Shown here: positions 55,201 through 64,000 of the stretch, one piece after another | Layout of the letters: each line of letters opens with the position of its first letter | Position numbering within the stretch: the stretch's first letter is position 1 | Source: Arthonia radiata | Taxonomy: Eukaryota > Ascomycota > Arthoniomycetes > Arthoniales > Arthoniaceae | Length of the DNA stretch: 64,000 nt | Assembly (NCBI GenBank): GCA_002989075.1 | Contig: PSQN01000004.1 | Span: 434,001 to 498,000 of the forward strand | Direction of reading: 5' to 3' | Position numbers and translations under genes: made by a program | The notes under the pieces: generated by a model | Seen by the model: the letters and a program-made list of their open reading frames with translations, nothing else | Databases searched by the model: none | Told to the model about the DNA's origin: nothing

Positions 55201-55895
55201 CGGAAGGACGAGTTGCTGCCTTGGCTGACAGCTCGGATGATGAGCCTTACGAAGGACCTACTCTTAAGCACAGCCGCGTCAGCGAGATCGCACCTAGCAT
55301 CGGCGCCTTGGATGTTGGCAGCAGCATCCACCTGCCTTCTCGCTTCAATTCCAGTGCGACCAAGGCGCCTTCTCAAAATCCTTCACGTCAGCCTTCATCG
55401 AGGTACCCAGACAGCCCGTCAAGCAACTACAGTCCCATCGTTCCGCAAAAGTCGACGCGACGCGGTAGTCGAGACGGCAATACCCTCGATCCTAACGCCT
55501 TCGCCGGCTTCCAACCCATACCTGAGCGACACTCGTACAGTCATGGACGGAACCTGTCTTCAGCATCACAGACAGGGCGGGTACCATTCACGACGCCATT
55601 ATCACCTGTTGACCGAGATGAAGAGAGGCATAGAGGCAGTATGGGCGCAGAATCTATACTCGACTTTGATCGCCGGACAAGCGGGCAACCGCTTGATGCA
55701 CCTCGAGGCATTAGAGAGGAGCCGAGACACGCAAGCTTCGGCTATGTGAATCAATATCGAGCCAGCGACGCCTTGACGGTAGGAAGCTCCGAGGGTGGTC
55801 GCAGAGAAGGCGAGGCGGCAGAGGTGGTGCGAGGGCCAAGTGGTCGAAGTGCACCAGATAATCGAGATTCTATGGGTCCTGGCAGGGCGTTGTGA
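52269..55895 (+). CDS. TRP-like membrane protein of the fungal spray/Flc/Pkd2 type
   Basis: Single exon, 1208 residues from ATG 52269, picked because it starts a signal peptide (MMPQIQHVFALLFLALVAQI) cleaved before VLIDFQNCL. Residues 25-220 form the ML-like luminal domain with paired Cys (FQNCLPAAVV, FCNYTRDGSQC) and several N-glycosylation sites. About nine hydrophobic segments follow up to residue 690, including YLPMALLILVAISTIAAAVF, GCIVRIVCNFFLLPLVALSF and GWVGYIILLLHAVVLIFGFF, with the family signature FTAKPRSILFDDLPTVLLWG / GPLYNTY and LQAFRPFRKQT. The last 500 residues are a Ser/Arg/Pro-rich cytosolic tail. Neurospora spray and fission yeast Pkd2 affect calcium and hyphal or septum growth; a channel or lipid-scramblase-like role in ER, vacuole or plasma membrane is inferred from family. 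No intron is needed. Confidence 0.9.
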   Translation: MMPQIQHVFALLFLALVAQINAVLIDFQNCLPAAVVNSHPQTLQFMPNFTDVTFDTTDSAHTVDITIYGNIAGSLFAERLPPPNAPEWSDPAFTDGKIARLYNNTRPDGRISQGETTLISTFKVLTYTPAAPDPVAFCNYTRDGSQCPLAPDFRAQPYVTDNAEPYRNLPAFGFRYAMGSSFRFATLDTTFTINSGLSVGEDSPRAIGCVSANITPDLGPSLRGMLRYLPMALLILVAISTIAAAVFSPWGTSDPFKWTSNYGRDEDLLRLVTPGFGDCLQYIQFIFLSGALSLNYPGFFRPVVSQVNWSALMFNQSFVSHGPPTQNPVDGVYVTRYYTENGLDLTSHANYGMTQLRQLTGISADEDVWAGAVIWTLVIIAATIVVCEAGFVTRFVVRALADRPEEDLRSKNWPFTGGCIVRIVCNFFLLPLVALSFFQLVIAGRTMNGNGPNIGVVVAAVILLVAILGFAGWILKIIFTAKPRSILFDDLPTVLLWGPLYNTYSDDAAPFALIPALLTFVRAVAIGAVQPSGIAQIILLAICEVILILTLQAFRPFRKQTSMNLYHTSFSVVRLTVTLLSVTFTPSLGVTEPSKGWVGYIILLLHAVVLIFGFFLNSLQTLIEVIARYSGAGADEHTGAATRGAFVKVFGKRQLSRRARRPGFRNSMTSDAAILTDDHDAFDNKSAGLGGRSRSISASSAILLNQRTPDRMSSHLDRAESGSGDMDRSTDTNAFSFLPDHDRAGPSQQKPGLSLRTNDGQHFYRQPRQRRPTGDLMTPGAQSRGSRGSGDWATKVSGEGSSDAQDKRMSSGHAFSTSPEGNSRVAPSPAYMRQREGSDPVLNRDSDPAHRANVDYAVREVDFYYGVRGPALSNQPTRKLRTGPADPVGPASSAAGWIRNMFGGKRKESGGKGFEVVRSSRAPPQRFTDDSEPDPFQEPYHDSPQSVDTPPAVIPGQRTRSNEEDRERGLMPGQANTAEGRVAALADSSDDEPYEGPTLKHSRVSEIAPSIGALDVGSSIHLPSRFNSSATKAPSQNPSRQPSSRYPDSPSSNYSPIVPQKSTRRGSRDGNTLDPNAFAGFQPIPERHSYSHGRNLSSASQTGRVPFTTPLSPVDRDEERHRGSMGAESILDFDRRTSGQPLDAPRGIREEPRHASFGYVNQYRASDALTVGSSEGGRREGEAAEVVRGPSGRSAPDNRDSMGPGRAL

Positions 55896-58088
55896 AGGAC
55901 ACGAGTGGAGGGTGGAGTAGTAGTGATTTCGAGCATAGCGCGGCGTTCAAGAGCTGAACGCAGTAAAGAGGCATGGACGGCGCCGTAATGACCACGGCCT
56001 GAATATCTGCACATGGACAGCACAGTAATAATGGAGCATTGAACATAAGAGAGGGGGGCATAATAGCGCATGTGTATACAATAGCGTGTGCATCCATATA
56101 GCATAAGAAGATATACTTATTTTACCTAGGTGGGCGTCTTTTGGGTGGTCGCAACTTCCTTCTCCGTACAGGTACCAGTGTATGTTCGTGACGGGGCTCT
56201 TTTCCATCCAGTCTCTCCATGAATAGGGTCGAATGGCAAGATCTCAAGCCCTGGGTGGTTGGCCCCCCGTCATATCAGCCTTGTCATCGGACACCGGCCA
56301 GACTGGTTTGATGCTCAGACTGGGCCCGACGCAGCACCTCACAAGCGAATAGTGGCTTACCGGAGGAGGAGTCGTACGTAGTGCGAAGACCAATGAGCGC
56401 GGGGGTGATTCTGCCCGCGTGGTTTGCAGAAGGCTGGGTTGGATTGGAAGCAACTTGCTGCAACAAACGAAACGGCCGCCATATATCCTCCGTGCGTGCA
56501 TGGGGACGGTGGGGTAGACGGGGCGGCGCGCGGCGCCAGCACTAACCTCGATGCGGCTCCGCGGTCCTCATCTTGATTCCACTTCTGTCCTTTCCTTTCC
56601 CCTTCTACTGACGACCGCTCAGCTACTACACTCGGTGTAGTTGATTACAAATCTGTCGCCGAGATGGAATAACTCTAGTGACGCATTTAGTCGATCGCTG
56701 GTACCGTTCCGTCCCTCCTCTTGCCTGTCCAACCGCAAGCTTCTTGTCCAAACGGTGCATAAGATCCACAGATGCGATCGCGGAAAGTGGCGCTGTGGTC
56801 ATCGGCTATGTCTTGACGCTTCAAATCATCAAGCGACAACGTTATAGACTCCAGCTAGTCAACACCCGCTCGCTAAACCCGGTTCTCAGAGCTGACTGCA
56901 CATGGAGATCTTGAAGAATGTAGCTAGATGATAGCCCAGCATCACGGGATCCACCTCTTTCCTGCATTTCGCACTCGGTACATCCGCTTCAAGGTACGGA
57001 GTACACGCTTCTCTCACATGGGCCCCTGATAATAGGCGGCTAAAGTGAAGGCCAATGGATCGTTTGAGGAATATCCCTGAGACATGCCATGTGGTGGAAG
57101 CTGTTGGCTCGAGGGCCTGAAAGCTCGTATTCAAGCTGGACGTCCAAAAGGATCGTCCTAAGCAGCTTGGTTCCTATTTGAGAGAAGACGAGCCTCCTCT
57201 TTGCCAAAACGAGACCTCCTCTACGTTGAGATGCATTAGCCTGCGAAGCCTCTTCTGGTTCTTCAAAGGCTGGATCAGGATGACTTCATTCCCAGAGCGG
57301 CTTGGGAGGATTCGCCAAAAGACGCGCCATCAAGAACGTTGTTCACAACACCAAAAGCCATTCAATTCTTCCGGACCGTTCGCCAAATGCGCCTGACGAT
57401 CTATCATTAATGGTCCGGCTATGAGCCTTCCCGAAATCGCTCGAGATCCCGTTTCCCGATGACCATCTATGCAACTGCAGGAGAGCTACCTGAAAGGCAC
57501 GAAAGGCAATTCGACATGCACGCGTTTTGCAAAACACAAACCTGAAAAAAGTGACTTTAAGTCTGCTGGTAAATCTTTATGTAGTGCCGTGCCATCGATG
57601 GCTGAAGGTCAAGAGACCAAAAACATTACACACTCGCTTTACTGCTGACGTCAGCTTCACTCGACGCAAGCTAGTTCCATCGAAAGGCGTTTGCGTCTGT
57701 GGGCGCTAAACTTTCTTGAATGCAGATGCTGTTCGGCTGTCTGGTCTGCTATACGAGAGCATCACGCCACGCGGCCGATGCTGTCGGCGGTGGCCACGCC
57801 ACTCAGCCTAGATTCTAACTTCCGCTCCACAATTTAATGCCGGTAAGGTCTCTCGGGGTGTTTATTGTGAGTTGCCGATGCACTGATGCAGACCTAATTT
57901 TTAGTGCATCGCTTGAGAGAGACACAAATGGCTGCAGTCCTTGCGAGGAAATACGCATATATAACTCCGCATACCTGAGCGTCAAATGAAGAATTCGTGT
58001 ACTGGGACTCTTCCTTCTAGCTGCGCTCCCGTCCCCGGAGTACACAGTCTGGCGCTGAAAAGCATCGTTCGGTCCGTTTCATCCAAAC
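55896..58088. other. Intergenic, about 2.2 kb, nothing recognised
   Basis: Only short frames, none with motifs. The 250 bp before 58089 are presumed promoter of the mucin-like gene (TATATAA near 57957). Confidence 0.5.
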
Positions 58089-60382
58089 ATGGGCTACTTT
58101 ACCACCTTCGGCTTTGTATTGAGCCTTCTGGCAGGTGTTTCCTACACTCAAGAGTCTGCGACCTACATGGAGACCTGTTTTACCACCCAAGGCACAAGCT
58201 CCGTATCACCGGTCCCGACGTCTACAACCGTCTCAACAGAGGTTGCAACCGGGCAAGCGCAGTTTACAATCACTCCTTCCGTCACTATCACCAATCCACC
58301 GTCGACCTCTAGCTCCACAGTCTACGAGACTTCGACTGCCACGACTACCCTTTCGCAAGAGACAGACACATTTAGCTCTACCACCACCTTCTTCAGTACT
58401 ACCACTGGCACTCAAACCTCAATACTAACCTCATCCGCTACGACGCAGACTACTGTAACGGGTTCTGCAAGTACCTCAACGGTTGCACCACCACCTGGAT
58501 TCACGCCAGTTGGAAACATACCCGGGACCACCAAAAAGAACAAGCGGAGCAATGACACTGATGTATCTGAAGACCAACTTGCAGATACTAACGAGCTTGC
58601 GGAGCGTCAAGTGAATGCCCAGTATCTACAGTCTTCAAGTTCAGGTTCGACGCGATCCTCAAATCTGGCTCTTACCACGCTGCCGAGGACCTCACAAGCC
58701 AGCTGTACAACCTTAACAAAACCTGCGAGCACGAGCTGCAGACGAGTGCTACCCTTTATTACAGCGTGTGTACAGGTGCCCGCGTCGTCAAGTACAAGCT
58801 GCTCAACGGCCTCGACGACGGCACAGCCAACAAAGACTAGCTGTACAACCTCAGTGAGATCAGCAAGCACAAGTTGCACGAAGGTGTTGCCTTGGATTAC
58901 ACAATGTGTTAAGCTACCTGCATCCTCTACTACAAGCTGCTCAACAGTCATCGCTGGACCAAGTACTTCTCAGACGAGTTCGACTGGCATTATAGCGCCG
59001 CCAAAGTCTACAGGCGTACCGACCACGAGTACAGATCTTTTATCGTCAAGAACCCCATCGCCTAGTTCTCCATCCGCAAGTACTCCATCGCCTAGTTCTC
59101 CATACTCAAGAACTCTATCGCCTAGTTCTTCATCCTCAGGAACTCTATCGCCTAGTTCTCCGTACTCAAGAACCCCATCGCCTGGTTCTCTATCTTCAAA
59201 TACTCTGTCGTCCAGTACGCCATCGTCCAGTTCTACATCGTCGAGTACGCCATCGTCGAGTACGCCATCGTCCGGTACGCCATCGTCCGGTACGCCATCG
59301 TCCGGTACAGATTCTCCATTGACAAATACTTCTCTTCCGTCGATAAGTACATCTCTCCCGTCGATAAGCACATCTCTCCCGTCGATAAGTACATCTCTTC
59401 CATCAACAAGTACAGTTCTTAGCTCGTCAATCTCAAGCACAGGTGCAACGCCGTCGACTACAGGCGCACCATCCTCAAGCAGCGGGGGCCCGCCATCAAG
59501 TACGACGCAATCCTCGTCCTCGAGCACGTCCACAATACTATATCCACAAGGCGTGGAGTGTCGAGGCACAGCGCGAAGTACCTCGACGATTACAACAACC
59601 TTCACAGGTCCTGCAATAACAATTACCGCACCTGCAACGACGGCAACGGGAACGGTGAGTCAAGATCTTTTGAACTACATGTCGAAGATGTAGAGGCCTA
59701 CCTCAAGCCCTGGACATGCAACATGCAATTTGGGTTATACTTTCCCAACACTGACTTGCCCAACAGGCTACCTCAACAATTACTTCGACTACAACAACCG
59801 CCCTAATGCCGGCTAGCACAACCCAGACAATAAGTACAACAAGCACGGTTAGCACTAACACAGTCGTATTTGTAAGTCCACTGCTGAGCCTCCTGGTCTC
59901 GTTTCCATCGTGATCACGGGATCTGTCCCCCCTGGCGACCATCATCAATTCATTCCATTCCATCTAACGCTCCTCTCCAGTCATCCACAACCGTCACGTC
60001 TACAAGAACCACTACCATCGTACCGCCTGCTGCTACCACGTATGCAGCATGCATGCCCGACAACATCATTACAAGATTCCAAGGTCTCGGCTTATCCGCA
60101 ACCACCCCCCAAGACAGCATCGGTACTATCGTAGACGGCCCTAGGTCTGCCTATGACTGTTGCGTTGCCTGCGCTCAATACGGTCCATTATGCAAAGCTT
60201 CGTTGTTCTTTATGGGCTATCAATGTCAGCTCCTTATCTCCAACACCAACGATCAAAGCTGCGTCAGTAGCCACATTACCTCGACCTTCAGATACTATAC
60301 CAGTGCGAACAGGACGCCAAGATTGAGCGTTAGCAATGGAAATTGTGGCTCCTATGCACCCGGGGCTCCGTTAGATGCTTAG
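58089..60382 (+). CDS. Mucin-like secreted wall protein with a C-terminal PAN/apple-like domain
   Basis: Exons 58089-59654, 59767-59871 and 59981-60382 (introns 112 and 109 bp, in frame) give 690 residues. Signal peptide MGYFTTFGFVLSLLAGVSYT, then Thr/Ser-rich sequence. A dibasic site KKNKRS near residue 157 looks like a Kex2 cleavage point. Two Cys-rich tandem units of about 46 residues follow (SCRRVLPFITACVQVPASSS and SCTKVLPWITQCVKLPASST). Residues 310-450 are low-complexity Ser/Pro/Thr repeats, including four TSLPSIS units and TPSSG units. The last 110 residues form a compact Cys domain (YDCCVACAQYGPLCKASLFF, YQCQLLI) of the PAN/apple type, which in other proteins binds carbohydrate or protein. 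No GPI signal is seen at the C-terminus, so it is probably secreted or wall-associated by other means. Confidence 0.82.
59328..59411 (+). repeat. 21-bp minisatellite inside the mucin-like gene (four units)
   Basis: Units of ACTTCTCTTCCGTCGATAAG type repeat in frame, each encoding TSLPSIS. The preceding 59050-59310 holds shorter 12-30-bp Ser/Pro/Thr repeats. Confidence 0.85.
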
Positions 60383-61757
60383 AGGGGCTTTCGGCTACCG
60401 CCAAGCAGAGCTGTCGTATTGATGCTGATAAGTCGTCGCCGGCACAGTGGATGCTGGGGTCGAAGGTATGGCTTCGAAGGCAGCTCTCATCGTAGCAGAT
60501 TGTCAGTCCATCTTTCAATGAACACTGACTTGTTGGGGGACCGATGGATTCTTCATACAACGCTATACGATCGATATAAATCTCGACCACGCGTTGCTTT
60601 ACGTAGCTCTCGTCTGTCACAATAGTACGTCTTACCTAGGCAGCGCAAACATTCCTTGACTCGAACTCTACGTTGTCGGACTTGCTCCATGGATCCCCTG
60701 GTTTCGTGGATGATGCTGCATTTCGTCGAATTTCTCTAACGAATTTCAAAGATACGAATTTCATAGAATATCCTGCTCTGATTCTGTGAAGTCACCTGAT
60801 TTTATTGATAACAAGAAACTAAGGGTTGTGGACCCTACCGAGACCTACAAAATCGTTGAAACCCCTTGCAAAACCTCTCTCGCGACTCACAAGGGCCAGC
60901 CGCAAATTTGGACGTTTGCAACTCGTCTTAACAAGCATCATACCGCTGGCGTTGCTCAAACCGTGTGCGATGTGAGGTCAACATTGGGCCGGCATGCTGA
61001 GTGTGGACACAGCACACATCCTCGAAACTTTACAACTTTAAATACCCTCGGACCCGAGATTCCGCATTCGTGAGACGTGGTCGCAAACTTGTCTCTTCAG
61101 GCATTGACATCAGTAATGCCGCTTCATGGTCAGATCTAAGCTGAAATATCATCCGCCTTGCGGACCCGCTTACCGGCGCTGATTGTACCCCGGCTCCTGA
61201 CGCGAAGGCTGGGATTATTGGAGTCAGGTACGTACCTTGCCAGTGCTTCGCTGTCACCTCTAGCTATCTGTGACTGGACGAGGTTGATGCTGCGCTCTAA
61301 GCAACAATTGTAAGCCTTCCGAGGTGAACAACCTGGAACATATATGGTGAGATGGGACTGCATGCGTTGCTGAATTCTGATTGATAATACTAGACATTGT
61401 CCTAACCGTCTGATGATGGATTCCGGTGTCGGTTGACAGCTTGTCAACTGCATCCGATGCATTTGAGAAATGTACGATGTTCAGGCGATCCGGCGGCGCG
61501 ATCGCAACGTCACCCCACTCAGACGGCGGCAGTATCGCTAACGTTCTAAGTATGGCCAACTGTTGCTACCAAGCTTCGATATATAAATCTGGGTACCACC
61601 GAGACTTGAGAGCAGCAGACGAAGACTACCTCTCAGAAGCTTAGCACCCCAGCTAAGCAATTACAACTATCGAGCACGCACCAAAAGCCAAATACTAGAC
61701 CGTCATTCCACTTGAAAACTTCCATTCTCATCCACAGAATATTAGTAACCCCGAAAT
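60383..61757. other. Intergenic, nothing recognised
   Basis: Short frames only on both strands; no repeat or motif found. Confidence 0.45.
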
Positions 61758-62369
61758 ATGTCCACTAATAACGGCAATGGTGCCGACAACGGCAGTGGCA
61801 GCAGCAGCAACACCCACCATCATCACGGCAACAATGACACCACTACCAATAATTCGGCTGCCACCCACCCAACCACCCATCCCACTACCAACACCGCCCA
61901 ACAGCCTCCAGAAACCGAAATGGAGCGCAACGCCCGCGAGGCCCACGCCCGCCAGCAGCATGCCGACATGTCCGCATGGAACCGGTGGGAGCGGCACGTC
62001 GACGCTGCGGAAACCCAACAGAACGACGAAAACGCCAGAGCGCATACATTGGCAGGGCTGTTCGCGCACCGCCACGGCGGCCACATGGGCGGCGCTGCCG
62101 ACGCGTTCAACTCCAACGCGGACGACAGCAACGCCGCAAACCGGCAGATCCAAGCGGACGCGGCGCAGAGAGAAAGAGAGCTGGAGGAGCACCGCCTTGC
62201 ACATGGATTGTCCAAGAAAATGAAGAAGGGGGACTTCATGGCGAAGCTGGGGCAACGTGGTCGGGGAGATCGTGGGGGAAGGGGTCACCACTGGTTTGGG
62301 AGGGGCAGAGGCGGTGGCAGTGGCGGTGACGACGGTGCTGGAGGATCCGGTAGCAACGTCTCCACATGA
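61758..62369 (+). CDS. His/Asn/Gly-rich low-complexity protein with RGG-type tail
   Basis: Single exon, 203 residues. The N-terminal 50 residues are Asn/Gly/Ser/His/Thr-rich with a run of four His. A charged helical middle follows (ERNAREAHARQQHADMSAWN, AQRERELEEHRLAHGLSKKM). The end is Gly/Arg-rich (KLGQRGRGDRGGRGHHWFGR), like RGG boxes that bind RNA or are methylated on Arg. It has no recognised domain. The ATG is well placed and the frame composition differs strongly from its shadows, so I believe it is a gene; an RNA-associated or condensate-forming role is only a guess from composition. No introns. Confidence 0.6.
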   Translation: MSTNNGNGADNGSGSSSNTHHHHGNNDTTTNNSAATHPTTHPTTNTAQQPPETEMERNAREAHARQQHADMSAWNRWERHVDAAETQQNDENARAHTLAGLFAHRHGGHMGGAADAFNSNADDSNAANRQIQADAAQRERELEEHRLAHGLSKKMKKGDFMAKLGQRGRGDRGGRGHHWFGRGRGGGSGGDDGAGGSGSNVST

Positions 62370-62535
62370 TGGACGGCTTCGGCTCCGCCTGGCGGTCGAT
62401 TGGGGGTTTTGAGCATCTAAAAGCATCATGGTGGTCAGTTCAAGATCATCTGTCGGATCAGGTTTGTGGATTCCGCGGTTTGTAAGGTGTCTACCTATCG
62501 ACCGGTTTCCTATGTCGCTCTTTCGTATCTTCCAA

Positions 62536-62610
62536 GTCGTTCCTTCCTTCATCAAGTCGTTCCTTCCTTCATCACGTCGTTCCTTCCTTCATCAAGTCGC
62601 TCCTTCCGTC
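62536..62610. repeat. 20-bp minisatellite, about 3.5 units
   Basis: GTCGTTCCTTCCTTCATCAA is repeated with one or two changes, in the 3' region of the His/Asn/Gly-rich gene. Confidence 0.9.
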
Positions 62611-63368
62611 GTTGTTTGTGATCTTGCCCCTACTACAATACCCGTCCGACTGCCAATTACGAAACCGCTTCCGCCGCTTTATCTACAAGTTGTGCGCGAT
62701 CGCAAGGACAAGTACGGTTCAGTCACGAACACGTCCGGGCCCTCCCAAGACAGGCCTGCAGCATCCGACACATATCACTAACACATATTCAGTGTCCAGC
62801 GACACAACGCGTTAGATCGAGCTTGCTTGTCCCTAGAGAAAGATTAGTATTAGATTCCTATTGCCGAATACTGCTTTCCGTCAAGACAAGTAGGCACTGC
62901 CAAAGATGACAATAATCTGTCAAATACAGGGATACATCTGATGCCACTCTGATTAGGTATGTATTTTTGATGAGTCCACCTCATCCACAGGCTGCTGGCT
63001 ATCCTCGTCAACATCAGGCTCGCAATGAAACCATGACAAGAATCAAGATACGATGGCGCGATCACATTTTCACAGTTATGGCTGTTGTTGACAACCCCCT
63101 CGTACGTGAGCTTTCACAGGAGACTACAACAACGAGGCACTTCCTCATGAATACTTTACGAAGCCTTTCGCACGACATCTGATTGCACAAAGCTCCAATA
63201 AGGATTCGTGGGATCTCCTGCTTTCGTCCCTCTGCCTTCATTCATCACAACTCACTGGACCTTACCACAACTCAAACCCCATATCCTCCCTCTCATAGCT
63301 CGAAGTCCCGCCCACAGTCTCACAGCACCACCCTTTACGAATTCCCATCAAGTCCACACTCCTCGTCC

Positions 63369-64000
63369 ATGTCCGACCACCCCCTCCGCTTCCATGAAAC
63401 CGCCGACCGCATCCGCACCGCGCGCGAACGCGTCGAAGCCCTCGAAGAAAACACCCGCGTAGACCACAACAACGCGTACTACACCCACCGCTTCCGCGGC
63501 CTCCTCGCCAACATGTGGGGCTGCTTCCACCCCTCGCCTCGGCCAGGCGAGACCGAGTATTCCGCGTTTTGCCGGCTTGACAGCGAGGAACGTATGCGGC
63601 GGATGCAGGTGGAAGGGGAAATGCTGCGGCAGGGTGCGGAGCAGCAGTGTTTGCAGACTATACCGGAGCAGCAGTGGTTGCAGGAGCAGCAGCCGTTGCA
63701 GACGTTGCAGGAGCAGCAGCGGTTACAGACGTTACAAGAGCAGCAGAGGAGGCAAGAGGAAGAGTATCGACAATTACAGATGTCACAAGACCGCCAGCGG
63801 AGGCAGGAGGAAGAGCATCGACGGATGGTTAGGGAGCAGGTTAGGGAAATGGAGGAGCTAGAACGAGGCAGAAGGGAGGAGAGGCGGGGAGTGAATCGGC
63901 GGGAGCGGGAGGCGTGGTTGAGGTGGCGGACTGAGGACTTGGAGCGGGAATTGAGGATTGAGCGGGAGAATGAGGAGAGGGCGCCGGGGTTGGCGGGGAT
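63369..64000 (+). CDS. Gln/Glu/Arg-rich coiled-coil protein (5' part only, runs off window end)
   Basis: ATG 63369 opens a frame that remains open to base 64000 (210 codons). The first 75 residues look globular (MSDHPLRFHETADRIRTARE, YYTHRFRGLLANMWGCFHPS). From residue 78 it is one long charged helix with Gln-rich repeats of the type LQTLQEQQ (four units at about 63650-63750), then RRQEEEYRQ and RRQEEEHRR. The repeat units are nearly identical at DNA level (a 24-27-bp GCAG-rich minisatellite). A coiled-coil, perhaps self-associating, protein is likely; the family is not recognised. The start was chosen as the first ATG of the frame after the upstream non-coding region. Confidence 0.6.
   Translation, partial: MSDHPLRFHETADRIRTARERVEALEENTRVDHNNAYYTHRFRGLLANMWGCFHPSPRPGETEYSAFCRLDSEERMRRMQVEGEMLRQGAEQQCLQTIPEQQWLQEQQPLQTLQEQQRLQTLQEQQRRQEEEYRQLQMSQDRQRRQEEEHRRMVREQVREMEELERGRREERRGVNRREREAWLRWRTEDLERELRIERENEERAPGLAG

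Noticed and set aside
58970-59605. 211-codon minus-strand frame with DDGVPDDGV repeats
   Set aside because: Mirror image of the in-frame Ser/Pro/Thr repeats of the mucin-like gene.

Overview
This is a nuclear window from a filamentous ascomycete (Pezizomycotina). The evidence is the short GT-AG introns (about 45-180 bp), one full set of eukaryotic housekeeping genes, and families typical of this subphylum: Rim15 with a PAS region and a receiver domain, spray-type TRP-like channel, DUF3431, DUF6594, F-box proteins and Ser/Thr-rich wall proteins. A dothideomycete is a reasonable guess but the sequence read by eye does not settle it. I saw no tRNA, rRNA, CRISPR or intact transposon.

Layout. 1-9.5 kb is gene-poor and accessory: the N-terminal end of a membrane-anchored alpha/beta-hydrolase (minus), a decayed GMC oxidoreductase tail, a secreted Ser/Thr-rich protein with an in-frame stop, about 4 kb with nothing recognisable, and a second GMC relic. 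9.5-20 kb holds a PAF-acetylhydrolase-like enzyme, cytosolic Phe-tRNA synthetase alpha (FRS2), a block of about 175-bp diverged tandem repeats, a DUF3431 type II membrane protein, an aspartic-protease-like membrane protein without the DTG motif, another copy of the repeat, and a four-helix membrane protein. 20.8 kb carries a mutated fragment copied from the tail of the protease-like gene.

21-34 kb is a housekeeping block. The Pol I subunit RPA34 and the polynucleotide kinase GRC3 are head to head with only 12 bp between their start codons; then come molybdopterin synthase small subunit (MOCS2A type), a mitochondrial RNase II-family (RNB) exonuclease divergent from it, and an F-box protein. 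34.6-43 kb is again accessory: two DUF6594 membrane proteins (the second with an in-frame TAA), a frame-disrupted F-box-like gene between them and a small Lys-rich gene. 44-56 kb holds the large kinase RIM15, the Pol II subunit RPB4 and a spray-like TRP channel. 58-64 kb has a mucin-like wall protein with a PAN/apple-like end, a His/Asn/Gly-rich protein with an RGG tail, and the start of a Gln-rich coiled-coil protein cut by the window end.

Themes. Transcription and RNA metabolism are well represented (RPA34, GRC3, RPB4, FRS2, RNB exonuclease). The accessory stretches show gene fragments, C-to-T/G-to-A-like divergence between copies, and two otherwise open genes stopped by TAA codons where CAA would fit, which together suggest past repeat-induced point mutation. 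All exon structures below were derived by hand from splice signals and frame continuity and have not been checked against transcripts.
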